This document shows, one piece after another, positions 44,384 to 53,804 of a stretch of 57,640 nucleotides of DNA; position 1 is the first letter of the stretch, and each line of letters opens with the position of its first letter. This DNA comes from Muribaculaceae bacterium. Lineage in GTDB: Bacteria; Bacteroidota; Bacteroidia; Bacteroidales; Muribaculaceae. The stretch is taken from the NCBI GenBank assembly GCA_017462345.1, contig JAFTRI010000015.1, forward strand, positions 1 through 57,640. The letters run 5' to 3'. The notes under the pieces were generated by a model. That model was not told the DNA's origin. It was given only the letters and a program-made list of their open reading frames with translations, and did not search any database. Made by a program: the position numbers and the translations under genes.

Positions 44384-46150
44384 TTATTCGATATTAATAT
44401 ATTCCATGCGGCATTGTATAGGAGCTAGCTCATCTATCCGTTTAACCGCATCATACAACGGTTTTATCGTACCTAATTCATTGGCTATTACATTTTCTTT
44501 ATAGCTTGTACTCAAACTTGTTATCTGCTCCCACCACTTAAACTCGGGTGACGGATACTCTATGATTCTGTGGTCTTCCAAACCAAGTTCAGAAACCATG
44601 TCGTCAATAGCAAGTCCAAGGCCTCCCATTTTATCAACAAGACCGATTTCATGGGCTGTCATCCCATCCCATACCCGTCCTTCGGCAACAAGCTTTATTG
44701 AATCTACAGGCATATCACGTCCTTCGGCACAACGAGACACGAAAAGTTCATAACCGCGATTGATGTTTTCTTGCATTCTGAAACGTTGTATATCGGTCAT
44801 CGGTTCTGATATCAGGGGGAAATTCCCATTGGCATTTGTTGATACAGAACTAGTGTGAATGCCTAATTTATCGTTAAGTAAGCCTTTTACACACGGTATT
44901 ATACCGAATATACCAATTGAGCCAGTTAATGTGACAGGCTCGGCATAAATGCGATCTGCGCCACAGGAAATATAATATCCACCGGATGCCGCGACATCTC
45001 CCATTGACGCATAGAAGGGTTTTCCTGTCTTCTTGAATTCCTCCAATGCTTCCCATATCTGTTCGGATGCAAATGCACTACCGCCTCCGGAATTAACTCT
45101 CAATACCAGTCCCTTGATGTCGTCATCTTCTGCCAAATCAAGAATCAATGGAGCCATATCCCGTCCGACAATCCCTCCGTCTCCACTATCGACAATATCA
45201 CCGACCGCATAAAGAACAGCGATTTTGTTGTCACTGCCAGAGAAATCTTTTGTGTTACTTATGTGACAATAATCATTAGGAGTAATCAATCTCAGGTCTT
45301 CATCCTCCCCAACTCCACACATTCTTTTTAGAACATCCTCAAACTGGTGACGGTAGCATAATTTGTCAACTATTTTGCGCTCATGATATGTCTTAGGATC
45401 TTGCGTAACGATAAGACTGTCAGCCCAACTGTTTATTTCTTCGACTGCAACATTTCTCATCTCGGAAATGCCGGCACACAATTCCGTCCATATTCTGTTA
45501 AGGTAATGCTGCTGTTGTTTACGATTAGGTTCGCTCATTTCATTTAGGACGAACGGTTCAACCGCACTTTTGAATGTCCCGACCTTAATGATCTGCGCTT
45601 CTATGCCGATCTTGTCAAGCATATCTTTGAAAAAGAATGTCGTGGATGATAATCCATGCACATCGACACTTCCCACGGGATTCAGGAAAATGCTGTCGGA
45701 TGCACATGCTATGTAATAATCTCCTTGTGTATATAAATCGGAATATGAGACAATCCATTTTCCTGATTCTTTGAAATTTATCAATGCATCAACAATTGAC
45801 TTGCGTGTGGCAATTCCGGCGGAAACCCCGTCACAATCGAGGTAAATACCACTTATGTTCTTGTCTTCGGCGGCATCTGTAATTGCTTTAATGATGTTGT
45901 TCAACCCTGCCGACGACGGCTTGTCCCCATAAAGTTCATCTGCAAGTTGTGGGGACGTCTTACGTTCTTCAATTGCTCCTGACAGCTTGATGTGCAGTAT
46001 GGATTTATCTTTAATTTCAGTGGGTGCACTATCGGTGTTTCCCGATATTGCGACTGCAATTACGACAAACAATGCAATTGCTGAGAATATAATTGCAATC
46101 CAGAATCCGGCCAATGCTCCAAGCATTGATATTAGGAATTTTTTCATCAT
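44384..46150 (-). CDS. sppA: Signal peptide peptidase SppA, 67K type
   Basis: SppA is an inner-membrane serine protease that degrades cleaved signal peptides. The 588-residue product has an N-terminal membrane helix (about 8-32), and two S49 domains as in the 67-kDa long type: the first around 80-280 (GIYLDCDGVSAG, SYSDLYTQGDYYIA), the second around 330-520 with SGGGSAFASEQIWEALEEF, SMGDVAASGGYYISCGADRI and the nucleophile serine in TGSIGIFG. It heads a five-gene minus-strand operon with a good promoter. Confidence 0.95.
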   Translation of the reverse strand: MMKKFLISMLGALAGFWIAIIFSAIALFVVIAVAISGNTDSAPTEIKDKSILHIKLSGAIEERKTSPQLADELYGDKPSSAGLNNIIKAITDAAEDKNISGIYLDCDGVSAGIATRKSIVDALINFKESGKWIVSYSDLYTQGDYYIACASDSIFLNPVGSVDVHGLSSTTFFFKDMLDKIGIEAQIIKVGTFKSAVEPFVLNEMSEPNRKQQQHYLNRIWTELCAGISEMRNVAVEEINSWADSLIVTQDPKTYHERKIVDKLCYRHQFEDVLKRMCGVGEDEDLRLITPNDYCHISNTKDFSGSDNKIAVLYAVGDIVDSGDGGIVGRDMAPLILDLAEDDDIKGLVLRVNSGGGSAFASEQIWEALEEFKKTGKPFYASMGDVAASGGYYISCGADRIYAEPVTLTGSIGIFGIIPCVKGLLNDKLGIHTSSVSTNANGNFPLISEPMTDIQRFRMQENINRGYELFVSRCAEGRDMPVDSIKLVAEGRVWDGMTAHEIGLVDKMGGLGLAIDDMVSELGLEDHRIIEYPSPEFKWWEQITSLSTSYKENVIANELGTIKPLYDAVKRIDELAPIQCRMEYINIE

Positions 46151-46212
46151 AGCGGTTGATCCTTTTCTCGTTTTGTTTAAATCGGACAGCCATTACACAC
46201 TATCCGACGTTA

Positions 46213-46244
46213 CAAAATTAATATAAAGCATTTAGCAAAACAAA
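46213..46244 (-). promoter_or_regulatory. Promoter of the sppA-lpxK-pnp-thiL-GHL10 operon
   Basis: On the minus strand, TTTG (46244-46241), a 20-base spacer and TAATTTTG (46220-46213) fit the Bacteroidetes promoter. The start codon of sppA is about 60 bases away. Confidence 0.8.
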
Positions 46245-46274
46245 TAAAATTAACCGCAATAGAATCTGATCATG

Positions 46275-48818
46275 TCAGAATGTAAAATGTAAGGCTATTC
46301 GTATTCCTCTTTTATCGGCGTTGTATGTGTCCCGGTATGATAATCTCCAAACATAGTCCACGCGTAATACCTTGAATATGTTTTCAATTCCAACACCTAT
46401 TTCCATGTATGGTGTTTTTCCCATGTTTCGTGTCTCCGTATTATCCGGAAATAAGAAAAGGTCTTTATTTATCAATGGGTTGTTTTTGTTACTTAGCTTT
46501 CCGTATATTCCTCTAAATGAGAACACTTCTCGCAGCTTTAGTTTTTTGAAATATGGTATGTAATTGAATATTGCACCGTTGGCCCAATAGGTCAAATCCC
46601 AAGACACATAGCTGTCATTGATGAACTCCATCGGATTCATCAGTGCATAGCTCTCTGGTTGTATAGTGTAGGATAAATTAGCGTTTGGGATCAAGAGGTC
46701 GGGGTACGGAGCTTTGTTCCAGATATGTCCTGCCTTAACAATAATATCAGTATATCCAAATGCGGAAAACCAGAAACGTTTCTGTACGCTGAATTCCGTC
46801 TTGTTGATTGTGTACATGCTGCCTAAAAATTTCATAGGAGCGAATGAATGAGACAGAATGAATATAGGTGCATCTTTGTTTATCGGATAGCGATAGCTTT
46901 TGGTCTGATAAAATTTTTCACCCGGAGCATAGCGTAATTGGATATCTAACGACGTTTCATCATAATGAGAAAACCGTTCTCCATATCCGTTAATAAACGG
47001 CGAATATATTGTTGCCTCTTGCCGCTCATGGGTAATACCGGCAGTCAGCGAAAAGTTGTTCAGGAGTTCCAGATTATATTCAAACTTCGATACCCGATGA
47101 TATGTCACTTGCGTATCGTCATGACGTTTTAGCGACAAGAAAATATTGTCCATATTAGTGAACATATAGTGCTGCCCTATCATGTCGACATCATACAAAT
47201 GCGATAATTTCAGTGAATGTACAGGAAATTCACGAGAGTGATACTTCTTGTCGTGAAACGAATATTCGAGTTCTCCGTTATACTTGAATTTATTGTCCTT
47301 TGTTCCGTATGCAACATAGCCACGGGCAAATAGCCGCTTGTTCAGATTGGCTGTTGTAATACCCCCAACTCTAAATCGTGCACCTTCAATAGTATTTCCG
47401 CTTATCACGGTATTCATAGGCCCAAAATCCCACTTACTGTCTGTCCCGGTAGACAGATAACCGGATACGAGTATTTTCAATACTTTTTCCGTCCAATAAT
47501 ATAGTGGGACAGAACGCATTTTGGAAACAAAATTCCCAATTTTTCGATCCTTGTCCGAAATTGGGATAAGGCGGTTTTCTTCCCAATATTCCATCGGATG
47601 GATATATGCATCTTCTGTCACAAAACTTTTCCGAGGGTGATTGAATATAGCTGAATCATTAAGCTCTTTGAAATTATGTCCGTGATATGCGGTATTCCTT
47701 CTTGCATAAAGTCCCTGCATTCCGGGCAATACACTGACTTCCACAATCATATCATCTTTCGTCTTTAGCCGGCTTCCATCTGATGCCCTGACGTATTCCT
47801 GAGACAAATACATCTGTTCAATGAAATTCAGATTGATGGAATGAGGAACATTCATTGTCACCTTTTTTATAAACATTGTTGAGTCGTTCTCCGGTACATA
47901 AATGCGTCCGGTAAAGCCGAAAGATTGAGAATTATGAGGGACAAAACTTAATTCAACACATCGTTCACCATCAACATCGATCGTATCAGTCAAATAAAAT
48001 TTATAAAAGTTTGTGGCAATTTTGGACAGGGGGCTGACGAACCGATTCTGAAGGATATTTATATCGTTTTGGTATAAATCTATCTCCCGAAATACATCCT
48101 CAAGGAATATCTGCATGCTTTCCTGATCAGTAATATCATCCAATCCTGCTCTACGTATTCCGGTAACTCTTTCCTTTTCCGCTTCCGGATGTTTCCTGTA
48201 ATGTACATCACTCACTTTTTCCTTAACCGAAACATTAAGTATCGGTTTCCCGGATACTTCAGATGTATCGACATGGTCTTTGAGGAAAGGGAACTTCTTA
48301 AATAGCCAATTTTCACGGCTTTTATCAGTGAAATTATTTAAACCGAGTGTTATTTTCTCATACTTGTTGTAATTGTAGTTATCATGTCGACGAGGGTTTG
48401 TCAATTCTTGTCGTGCCATGATTTTTTCAACAAATATTACTGCCGGATTATTTTTTTTTGAATACTTCTCTTTTTGGGGTTTTACAACAACTTCTTTCAA
48501 GTTTATACCGACAGGCGACATGTCGACGATTATGCGTCTGTCGGAAAGCCCGCATTCTTTTGTCCTGTATCCCATCGACGATATTATAAGAATCCCGTTA
48601 TGGGATGATGTGCTCAAATCGAATCGTCCCTTATCGTCAGCAAGGACTCCCCTGTCAGTCCCCTTGATAAAAATAGCGGCGTATGGAATCGGCTCATGGG
48701 TCAGAGAGTCTCTGACCGTTCCTGAAATTTGACTGATTCCATTTTGTGCGACAGCCTCTAAGGAAGACAGTCCCCAATAAATGAGACACAAAATCAGTAT
48801 TGTATATTTCAATCGCAT
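46275..48818 (-). CDS. DUF5686 outer-membrane protein with carboxypeptidase-like regulatory domain
   Basis: The 847-residue protein has a signal peptide (to about residue 25), an N-terminal CarboxypepD_reg-like beta sandwich (about 28-115, ISGTVRDSLTHEPIPYAAIF, GRFDLSTSSHNGIL) and then the long DUF5686 region that ends in outer-membrane strands, with terminal aromatic residue (IALHFTF). Such proteins look like TonB-receptor relatives without a plug. Their role is not known; an involvement in outer-membrane transport or biogenesis is only inference. It is monocistronic and divergent from the CYTH gene. Confidence 0.88.
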   Translation of the reverse strand: MRLKYTILILCLIYWGLSSLEAVAQNGISQISGTVRDSLTHEPIPYAAIFIKGTDRGVLADDKGRFDLSTSSHNGILIISSMGYRTKECGLSDRRIIVDMSPVGINLKEVVVKPQKEKYSKKNNPAVIFVEKIMARQELTNPRRHDNYNYNKYEKITLGLNNFTDKSRENWLFKKFPFLKDHVDTSEVSGKPILNVSVKEKVSDVHYRKHPEAEKERVTGIRRAGLDDITDQESMQIFLEDVFREIDLYQNDINILQNRFVSPLSKIATNFYKFYLTDTIDVDGERCVELSFVPHNSQSFGFTGRIYVPENDSTMFIKKVTMNVPHSINLNFIEQMYLSQEYVRASDGSRLKTKDDMIVEVSVLPGMQGLYARRNTAYHGHNFKELNDSAIFNHPRKSFVTEDAYIHPMEYWEENRLIPISDKDRKIGNFVSKMRSVPLYYWTEKVLKILVSGYLSTGTDSKWDFGPMNTVISGNTIEGARFRVGGITTANLNKRLFARGYVAYGTKDNKFKYNGELEYSFHDKKYHSREFPVHSLKLSHLYDVDMIGQHYMFTNMDNIFLSLKRHDDTQVTYHRVSKFEYNLELLNNFSLTAGITHERQEATIYSPFINGYGERFSHYDETSLDIQLRYAPGEKFYQTKSYRYPINKDAPIFILSHSFAPMKFLGSMYTINKTEFSVQKRFWFSAFGYTDIIVKAGHIWNKAPYPDLLIPNANLSYTIQPESYALMNPMEFINDSYVSWDLTYWANGAIFNYIPYFKKLKLREVFSFRGIYGKLSNKNNPLINKDLFLFPDNTETRNMGKTPYMEIGVGIENIFKVLRVDYVWRLSYRDTYNADKRGIRIALHFTF

Positions 48819-48870
48819 TAATCAGTCTACGTTTTGTCTCAGGTACTCTTATTATCAAGAAAACAATTTT

Positions 48871-48886
48871 TATCTTTGCAAAGTTA
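48871..48886. promoter_or_regulatory. Overlapping divergent promoters
   Basis: TATCTTTG at 48871-48878 (plus, for the CYTH gene) abuts TAACTTTG read on the minus strand at 48886-48879 (for the DUF5686 gene). The two -7 elements touch, so polymerase cannot occupy both at once. Confidence 0.6.
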
Positions 48887-48966
48887 AGGATTAATTGTGG
48901 AAGAATTTTAGTGTTAATGATTCATTTAGCTTTTTAATGGTTTAATTAGAAAGGATTTCAACTAAA

Positions 48967-49419
48967 ATGGCAAAAGAAATAGAAAGGAAATTCCTGGTGG
49001 TAAATGAGTCTTACAAATTATCGGCCAGTAGGATTGATGATTTAAAACAAGGATATATTTCTTTACAGAAAGAATCAACTGTAAGAATAAGGATAAAAAA
49101 CGATTCGGCTTTTCTGACAATAAAAGGCATGACAATGGGTATGACACGCGATGAGTGGGAATATGCGATACCGGTGGATGCTGCAGAAGAAATGTTGTCT
49201 AAAATAGCATGTGGCAGGATAATTGACAAAACCCGATATATAGTGCCTTACGGCAATCATACGTGGGAAATAGATGAATTTCACGGATACCATGAAGGGC
49301 TTGTTGTTGCCGAAATCGAATTGAAGGCAGAGGATGAATCATTTCCCCTGCCCCCTTTCATTGGAAAAGAAGTAACCGGCGATGCGGCATATTATAATTC
49401 CACGCTTGCCGGGAATTAG
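48967..49419 (+). CDS. CYTH-domain protein (triphosphate tunnel enzyme-like)
   Basis: The 150-residue product starts with EIERK (residues 4-8), the E-x-E-x-K motif that defines the CYTH/triphosphate tunnel family. Later strands TVRIRIKNDSAFLTIKG and WEIDEFHGYHEGLVVAEIEL hold the charged residues lining the tunnel. Bacterial members are often inorganic triphosphatases (NeuTTM type, EIERKFLV start), so hydrolysis of triphosphate is likely, although in vivo role is open. The stop overlaps the 3' end of the convergent rlmD gene. Confidence 0.92.
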   Translation: MAKEIERKFLVVNESYKLSASRIDDLKQGYISLQKESTVRIRIKNDSAFLTIKGMTMGMTRDEWEYAIPVDAAEEMLSKIACGRIIDKTRYIVPYGNHTWEIDEFHGYHEGLVVAEIELKAEDESFPLPPFIGKEVTGDAAYYNSTLAGN

Positions 49420-50828
49420 GCTTTCAATGTAAGTTTGACAACATTCTCGACATGGTGGGTATGAGGAAACATGTCAACAGGTTGGATTGCATCAACCCTG
49501 TATTTGCCGTCAAGTAAGGCGAGATCTCTTGCTTGAGTTGACGGATTGCAGCTTACATATACAATGCGCCCGGGAGCAGCTTTTAATATTACGTCAACAA
49601 CATTCTGATGCATGCCTGCACGTGGGGGATCCACAATCATCACATCGGGATGCCCATGCTGTTCTACAAACTCGTCGGTCAATACATCTTTCATGTCGCC
49701 GGCAAAGAATAATGTATTGTCAATATTGTTTACTGCTGAATTAAGCTTGGCATCCTCGATTGCTTCCGGTACATATTCTATTCCAATCACCTTTTTGGCT
49801 TGTCGCGAGATGAAATTAGCTATTGTTCCGGTTCCGGTGTAAAGGTCATATACCAGTTCGTCACCTGTCAATTCCGCATAATTGCGAGCTACCTTATACA
49901 ATTCGTATGCCTGGAGGGAATTTGTCTGATAGAACGATTTGGGGCTTATGCGGAACCGTAAACCTTCCATCTCTTCTTCGATATAAGGCTTGCCGTAGAA
50001 TGTCGCAATCTCCTGATCAGATATGGTATCGTTGACTTTTAGGTTTATAACGTATTGTAGTGATGTGATTTGAGGGAAATTATCTTTTATCGCTTCGAGC
50101 AACGGTACAATATGTTGCATATTGTTTTCCCCGAATACCATAACAGCCATGATTTCTCCTGTCGAGGAAATTCTTATCATCAGTGTACGCAGCAAACCCT
50201 GCTGAGCGCGTAAATCATAAAAACTGTAGCCATGTTGTTTGTCATAATCCTTTACAAATAATCTTAACCTATTACCGAAATCATCCTGTAAGTGGCATTT
50301 CTTTATATCAAGCACTTTGTCAAATGCTCCGGGAATATGGAAACCGGCTGCATTGCGGTCGGGGAACTCTTCTCCGCTACGCATTTGCTCGTATGTCAGC
50401 CAGCATTTGTTTGAGAAAGTGTATTCCATCTTGTTCCGGTACTCCCAGATGTTTTTAGAGCCGAGAATTGGCGAGATCTCCGGGATATTCACTTTTGCAA
50501 TACGTTCAAGCGCATCCTTGACTTGTTGCTGCTTACACTTTAATTGAAATTCGTATGGTAAATGTTGCCATCGGCAACCTCCACATGTGCCGAAATGCTC
50601 GCATCTCGGCTCGATTCTTATCGGTGATGGCGTTATAATCTTCTCAATATGGGCTTCGGCGTATGATTTTTTCTTTTTATCGACCTTAATATCTACAATG
50701 TCGCCCGGTGCTCCATACGGAATGAACACCACCATATCATTCACGCGGGCTATGCTGTTACCCTCTGCCGCTACGTCCGTTATTTCCACCGCCTTTATTT
50801 GTGGCAGTTCTTTACGTCTTCTTGCCAA
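49416..50828 (-). CDS. rlmD: 23S rRNA (uracil-C5)-methyltransferase, RlmD/RumA type
   Basis: The 470-residue SAM-dependent enzyme methylates a uracil of 23S rRNA. It has an N-terminal TRAM domain (about 14-68), four cysteines for an iron-sulphur cluster (C76, C82, C85 in RCEHFGTCGGC, and C in DIKKCHLQ), the SAM-binding DLYTGTGTIANFIS, VDPPRAGMH, and the catalytic cysteine in VSCNPSTQARDLALL. It is not certain whether the target is U1939 or U747. It has its own -7 element at 50853-50860. Confidence 0.93.
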   Translation of the reverse strand: MARRRKELPQIKAVEITDVAAEGNSIARVNDMVVFIPYGAPGDIVDIKVDKKKKSYAEAHIEKIITPSPIRIEPRCEHFGTCGGCRWQHLPYEFQLKCKQQQVKDALERIAKVNIPEISPILGSKNIWEYRNKMEYTFSNKCWLTYEQMRSGEEFPDRNAAGFHIPGAFDKVLDIKKCHLQDDFGNRLRLFVKDYDKQHGYSFYDLRAQQGLLRTLMIRISSTGEIMAVMVFGENNMQHIVPLLEAIKDNFPQITSLQYVINLKVNDTISDQEIATFYGKPYIEEEMEGLRFRISPKSFYQTNSLQAYELYKVARNYAELTGDELVYDLYTGTGTIANFISRQAKKVIGIEYVPEAIEDAKLNSAVNNIDNTLFFAGDMKDVLTDEFVEQHGHPDVMIVDPPRAGMHQNVVDVILKAAPGRIVYVSCNPSTQARDLALLDGKYRVDAIQPVDMFPHTHHVENVVKLTLKA

Positions 50829-50852
50829 TTTTATCAGATTTTATATTTCTTG

Positions 50853-50860
50853 CAAAGTTA
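50853..50860 (-). promoter_or_regulatory. -7 element of rlmD
   Basis: Minus-strand TAACTTTG about 25 bases before the rlmD start. Confidence 0.45.
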
Positions 50861-50908
50861 GCAATTCATCGCAACAGATAAAAATTATCTCTTACTAACA
50901 ACCCCCGA

Positions 50909-50951
50909 AAAGAAATCAGTGGCTGCGCCATATTGAATGGCGTAACCACTG
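50909..50951 (-). terminator. Terminator after the LRR protein gene
   Basis: CAGTGG and CGCCAT (50951-50933 on the minus strand) pair with ATGGCG and CCACTG around a five-base loop, with one small internal loop, followed by ATTTCTTTTC. Confidence 0.7.
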
Positions 50952-50982
50952 ATCGGGATTATTGTTGTGTGTTTTGTGCTGA

Positions 50983-53481
50983 CTATCTGATAACGACCTT
51001 GTGGGCATTGCTGCCGAGACGTAGGATATAGATGCCCGCTTTCAGTGGCAACTCCATGTATTCGGTAGCGCAGCCACTGTACAGCACGCGCCCGTTCATG
51101 TCGGCAAGCATCACCGGAGTGCTGCCGTCACCGTTCACCACTAACATCCCACGGATTACGCTGTAAGATACAAGGCTATCATCGTCATTGACCGCTTCTA
51201 CCCCGGCAATAGTACTGAATGTACCTGTGTACTGCGACAACACCGCTTTCGCCTCATCATACGCTGTTATACGGTAATAATAGCCGGTAGAAACCGAAAG
51301 ACCGGTTACCGTCGCCGACATCTGCGTTGCGGCTTGCGTCATTACCTGTCCGCTTTGGTCGACCTCCATACTACCCACTTGCTGCGTCATCGCTGCATCT
51401 GAGTAAACCCCTATCTCATAGCTTGACGCCCCATCTTCCTGTTCCCATGACAATGTTACCGCTTCCGATTGCGGTGTCACCGTTACATTATTCTCGTTGA
51501 GCAACGAGGCGAACTGAGCCACAAGTGTGTGGCTCTCCGTCACGGTAAACGAGTACTTGGAGTCGGTGGTGAGCAACTGTCCGTCCTCATACCATCCCAC
51601 GAAAGTATAGCCCGAATGTGCTATCGCCTCCATCTCTGCGGTTGCTCCAGGCTCATACTGGTTGATGCCAAGTATCTCACCACCGTTATCTATGCTCTTG
51701 GCAACCGACACTGTCAGCGGTGCTTCCTCCTCGATGAAGTAGAAATATTTCCACCCGTTGGCTATCGAGTAGTACTGCTTGCTGTTGTGTGGCACATGCA
51801 GTGTGCAACCAAATTGGTTCACACCCGTAAAGCTTGTCTCGTAGGCACTCGGTGGCAACGCTCGCTTCACGTAGAGGTCTGTCAGACCGTCACAACCGTA
51901 TAGGGCATTCTCCTTGACACCCTTTATGGTAGTAGGCAACGTCAGTTTCTCGATCATAGAGCAATTGTACAACGCACCGTAAGGTAGCTGCTCGCACCCC
52001 TCGCCAATCACCAGTTCTTTCAGCCCCGTAGGCAGATAATATGTCTTTGCAGTCCCATCCTCCATCAGCTGAGTCACTGCCCGCATATTAGAGTTCACGG
52101 CCGTCCCGAACAGTTCTCCGAAATTGCCCACAGTCTGAGCTGTCCCCGCACCCGCAAACGGAAGCTCCAAATATTTCAGATTTTTCAATCCCCAAAAGCA
52201 GCATTGAGATAATGATTTTGCATTTGGCAAACACAATGTATCCAATGCCAAACATCCGCGGAATGCGTGTGAAACATAATCTATTTTACTTGAATTCGAT
52301 GATTCATAGTATATATGACTATCAACATTCACTTTTCCCAATATTTTTACTGATTGTAATGATGTACAGCCGTAAAACTCATCATATCCGATATAAGTTA
52401 GCGACTTCGGTAATATTATTGAAGACAACGACGTACAGCCAGAAAATGCACTACTCCCTATTGTTGTTACAGAATTAGGAATATCTATCGTTTTTAACGA
52501 TGTGCATCCAGAAAATGCACTATTCCCTATTGTTGTTACAGAATTAGGAATATCTATCGTTTTTAACGATGTGCATCCAGAAAATGCACTATTCCCTATT
52601 GTTGTTACAGAATTGCCAAGTTTCACAGTATTTAGATATGTACAGTCGCTAAATATAGCATTCGGAATATCTGTTACACTGTTACCTATGGTTACTTCTC
52701 TCAACATGTTACATTCTAAATCTCCTCTTTCTACATCAGTATATACTATTGAAAGATTACGACCAATATATATTGTATTAATATTAACTCGATAATAGGT
52801 GGTATATGCGTTTTCGGTATAAGTGTCGCTAAATATTGCCGACGAGTCAATTGTTAGAGGTGCTTCACCATCCTCCATTACAATATCAGATAAATAATTT
52901 CTGCCAAAAGCACGTTTTCCAATGCTTTTCAGAGTGTTAGGAATAGTTAGACTTAATATCCCACATCCATAAAACGCATCTTGTTTTATTTCAGTAATAT
53001 CCTCCGGTATAACTAAATTTGATATGCGTTCACCATTTAAAACCAAATTGCCGTAACCGTCTTGAAAAAGACGGCCCTCAAAAGTTATTTTACACCAAGC
53101 TGACAGGTTCTTAATATGTACTTTTCGAATGCGTGTAAGGCTAAATGTATTTGCTCCAATGTAGCCTAAGGTTTCCGGCAAATATATCTCCGTCATATTT
53201 TCACAATGGCTAAAAGCCTTGTCAAATATATTATATACCCCTTCGTTTATTTTTGCAATTTTTATATATTCCTTTAATGTTTCCCATGGGCATCCGTCTC
53301 TATCACTCCACCACATGTATTCCGAGCCGGTAATTTCAAATACACCTGTTTCCGAGTCAAGTGTCCATGCTAACCCTCCATCGGAAGAGCATGTTCCGGA
53401 ATATACTTCGGCATGGACCATTTTGATTGCAAAGATTGCTGTAAACATCGTTAGGAACAGTCGTAAATTTTTCATATGCAT
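50983..53481 (-). CDS. BspA-type leucine-rich repeat surface protein with CTD
   Basis: The 832-residue exported protein has a signal peptide (MHMKNLRLFLTMFTAIFAIKMVHA, split MHMKNLRLFL, TMFTAIFAIKMVHA), then LRR_5 repeats of about 23 residues (about 90-430 and 455-560) of the kind I-G-x-S-A-F-S-G-C-T-S-L-x-x-I-x-[IL]-P. A bacterial-repeat unit (about 585-655, GYTFVGWYEDGQLLTTDS), an FN3-like unit (about 660-750), and a type IX-like C-terminal domain ending HKVVIR follow. BspA-type LRR proteins bind host matrix or other bacteria in some species; the ligand here is unknown. Two consecutive repeats are identical in DNA. The gene is preceded by leader copy C. A second ATG two codons in is possible. 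Confidence 0.88.
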   Translation of the reverse strand: MHMKNLRLFLTMFTAIFAIKMVHAEVYSGTCSSDGGLAWTLDSETGVFEITGSEYMWWSDRDGCPWETLKEYIKIAKINEGVYNIFDKAFSHCENMTEIYLPETLGYIGANTFSLTRIRKVHIKNLSAWCKITFEGRLFQDGYGNLVLNGERISNLVIPEDITEIKQDAFYGCGILSLTIPNTLKSIGKRAFGRNYLSDIVMEDGEAPLTIDSSAIFSDTYTENAYTTYYRVNINTIYIGRNLSIVYTDVERGDLECNMLREVTIGNSVTDIPNAIFSDCTYLNTVKLGNSVTTIGNSAFSGCTSLKTIDIPNSVTTIGNSAFSGCTSLKTIDIPNSVTTIGSSAFSGCTSLSSIILPKSLTYIGYDEFYGCTSLQSVKILGKVNVDSHIYYESSNSSKIDYVSHAFRGCLALDTLCLPNAKSLSQCCFWGLKNLKYLELPFAGAGTAQTVGNFGELFGTAVNSNMRAVTQLMEDGTAKTYYLPTGLKELVIGEGCEQLPYGALYNCSMIEKLTLPTTIKGVKENALYGCDGLTDLYVKRALPPSAYETSFTGVNQFGCTLHVPHNSKQYYSIANGWKYFYFIEEEAPLTVSVAKSIDNGGEILGINQYEPGATAEMEAIAHSGYTFVGWYEDGQLLTTDSKYSFTVTESHTLVAQFASLLNENNVTVTPQSEAVTLSWEQEDGASSYEIGVYSDAAMTQQVGSMEVDQSGQVMTQAATQMSATVTGLSVSTGYYYRITAYDEAKAVLSQYTGTFSTIAGVEAVNDDDSLVSYSVIRGMLVVNGDGSTPVMLADMNGRVLYSGCATEYMELPLKAGIYILRLGSNAHKVVIR
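52472..52609 (-). repeat. Two perfect 69-bp tandem repeats inside the LRR gene
   Basis: Units 52472-52540 and 52541-52609 are identical over 69 bases (23 codons, one LRR turn). The preceding 33 bases (52439-52471) match the end of a further unit with one change. Confidence 0.95.
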
Positions 53482-53490
53482 AAAATTGGT

Positions 53491-53749
53491 GCCTCCTGTG
53501 TCCCCGAATTTGGCGGTTAATAAAATTTTTGGTGTTCTAAAATGCGAAAGGCGTAGGACATTGCCGGTTTATTTACATAGAGGCATCGCCAAACGCCTAA
53601 GTCTACAATAAACAGCCCACCCACGCCAATTATATATCGTCACCCGCTTGTATGGGTGGGATATACAACAAGCAAAGGCGTTTTCACTGCTAATCCTGTA
53701 GACTTTGAAAATTGGCGATTTTCTATGTAAGGATAAAGCGAAACGCTTC
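53491..53749 (-). promoter_or_regulatory. Structured 5' leader RNA, family copy C (divergent)
   Basis: Same plan as copies A and B but with mostly different bases. Given as minus-strand sequence and plus-strand positions: closing GAAGCGT (53749-53743) with ACGCCTTTC (53554-53546, two bulges); TTTAT with ATAAA and TTACATAG with CTATGTAA (53730-53723 with about 53580-53573); ATCGCC with GGCGAT (about 53719-53714 with 53589-53584); AAGTCTACA (53705-53697) with TGTAGACTT (53607-53599); ACGCC (53681-53677) with GGCGT (53627-53623); inner hairpin CACCC/GGGTG. GGGCTGTTTAT is kept as in A and B. TGTCCT (53560-53555) can pair with the start-proximal GGGGACA (53505-53499). The gene start is at 53481. 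Confidence 0.65.
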
Positions 53750-53804
53750 ACAATAAAATGTCACTTGCGGAAACGGCAACGCTTTGCTTTCCACAAGATT
53801 GCTG

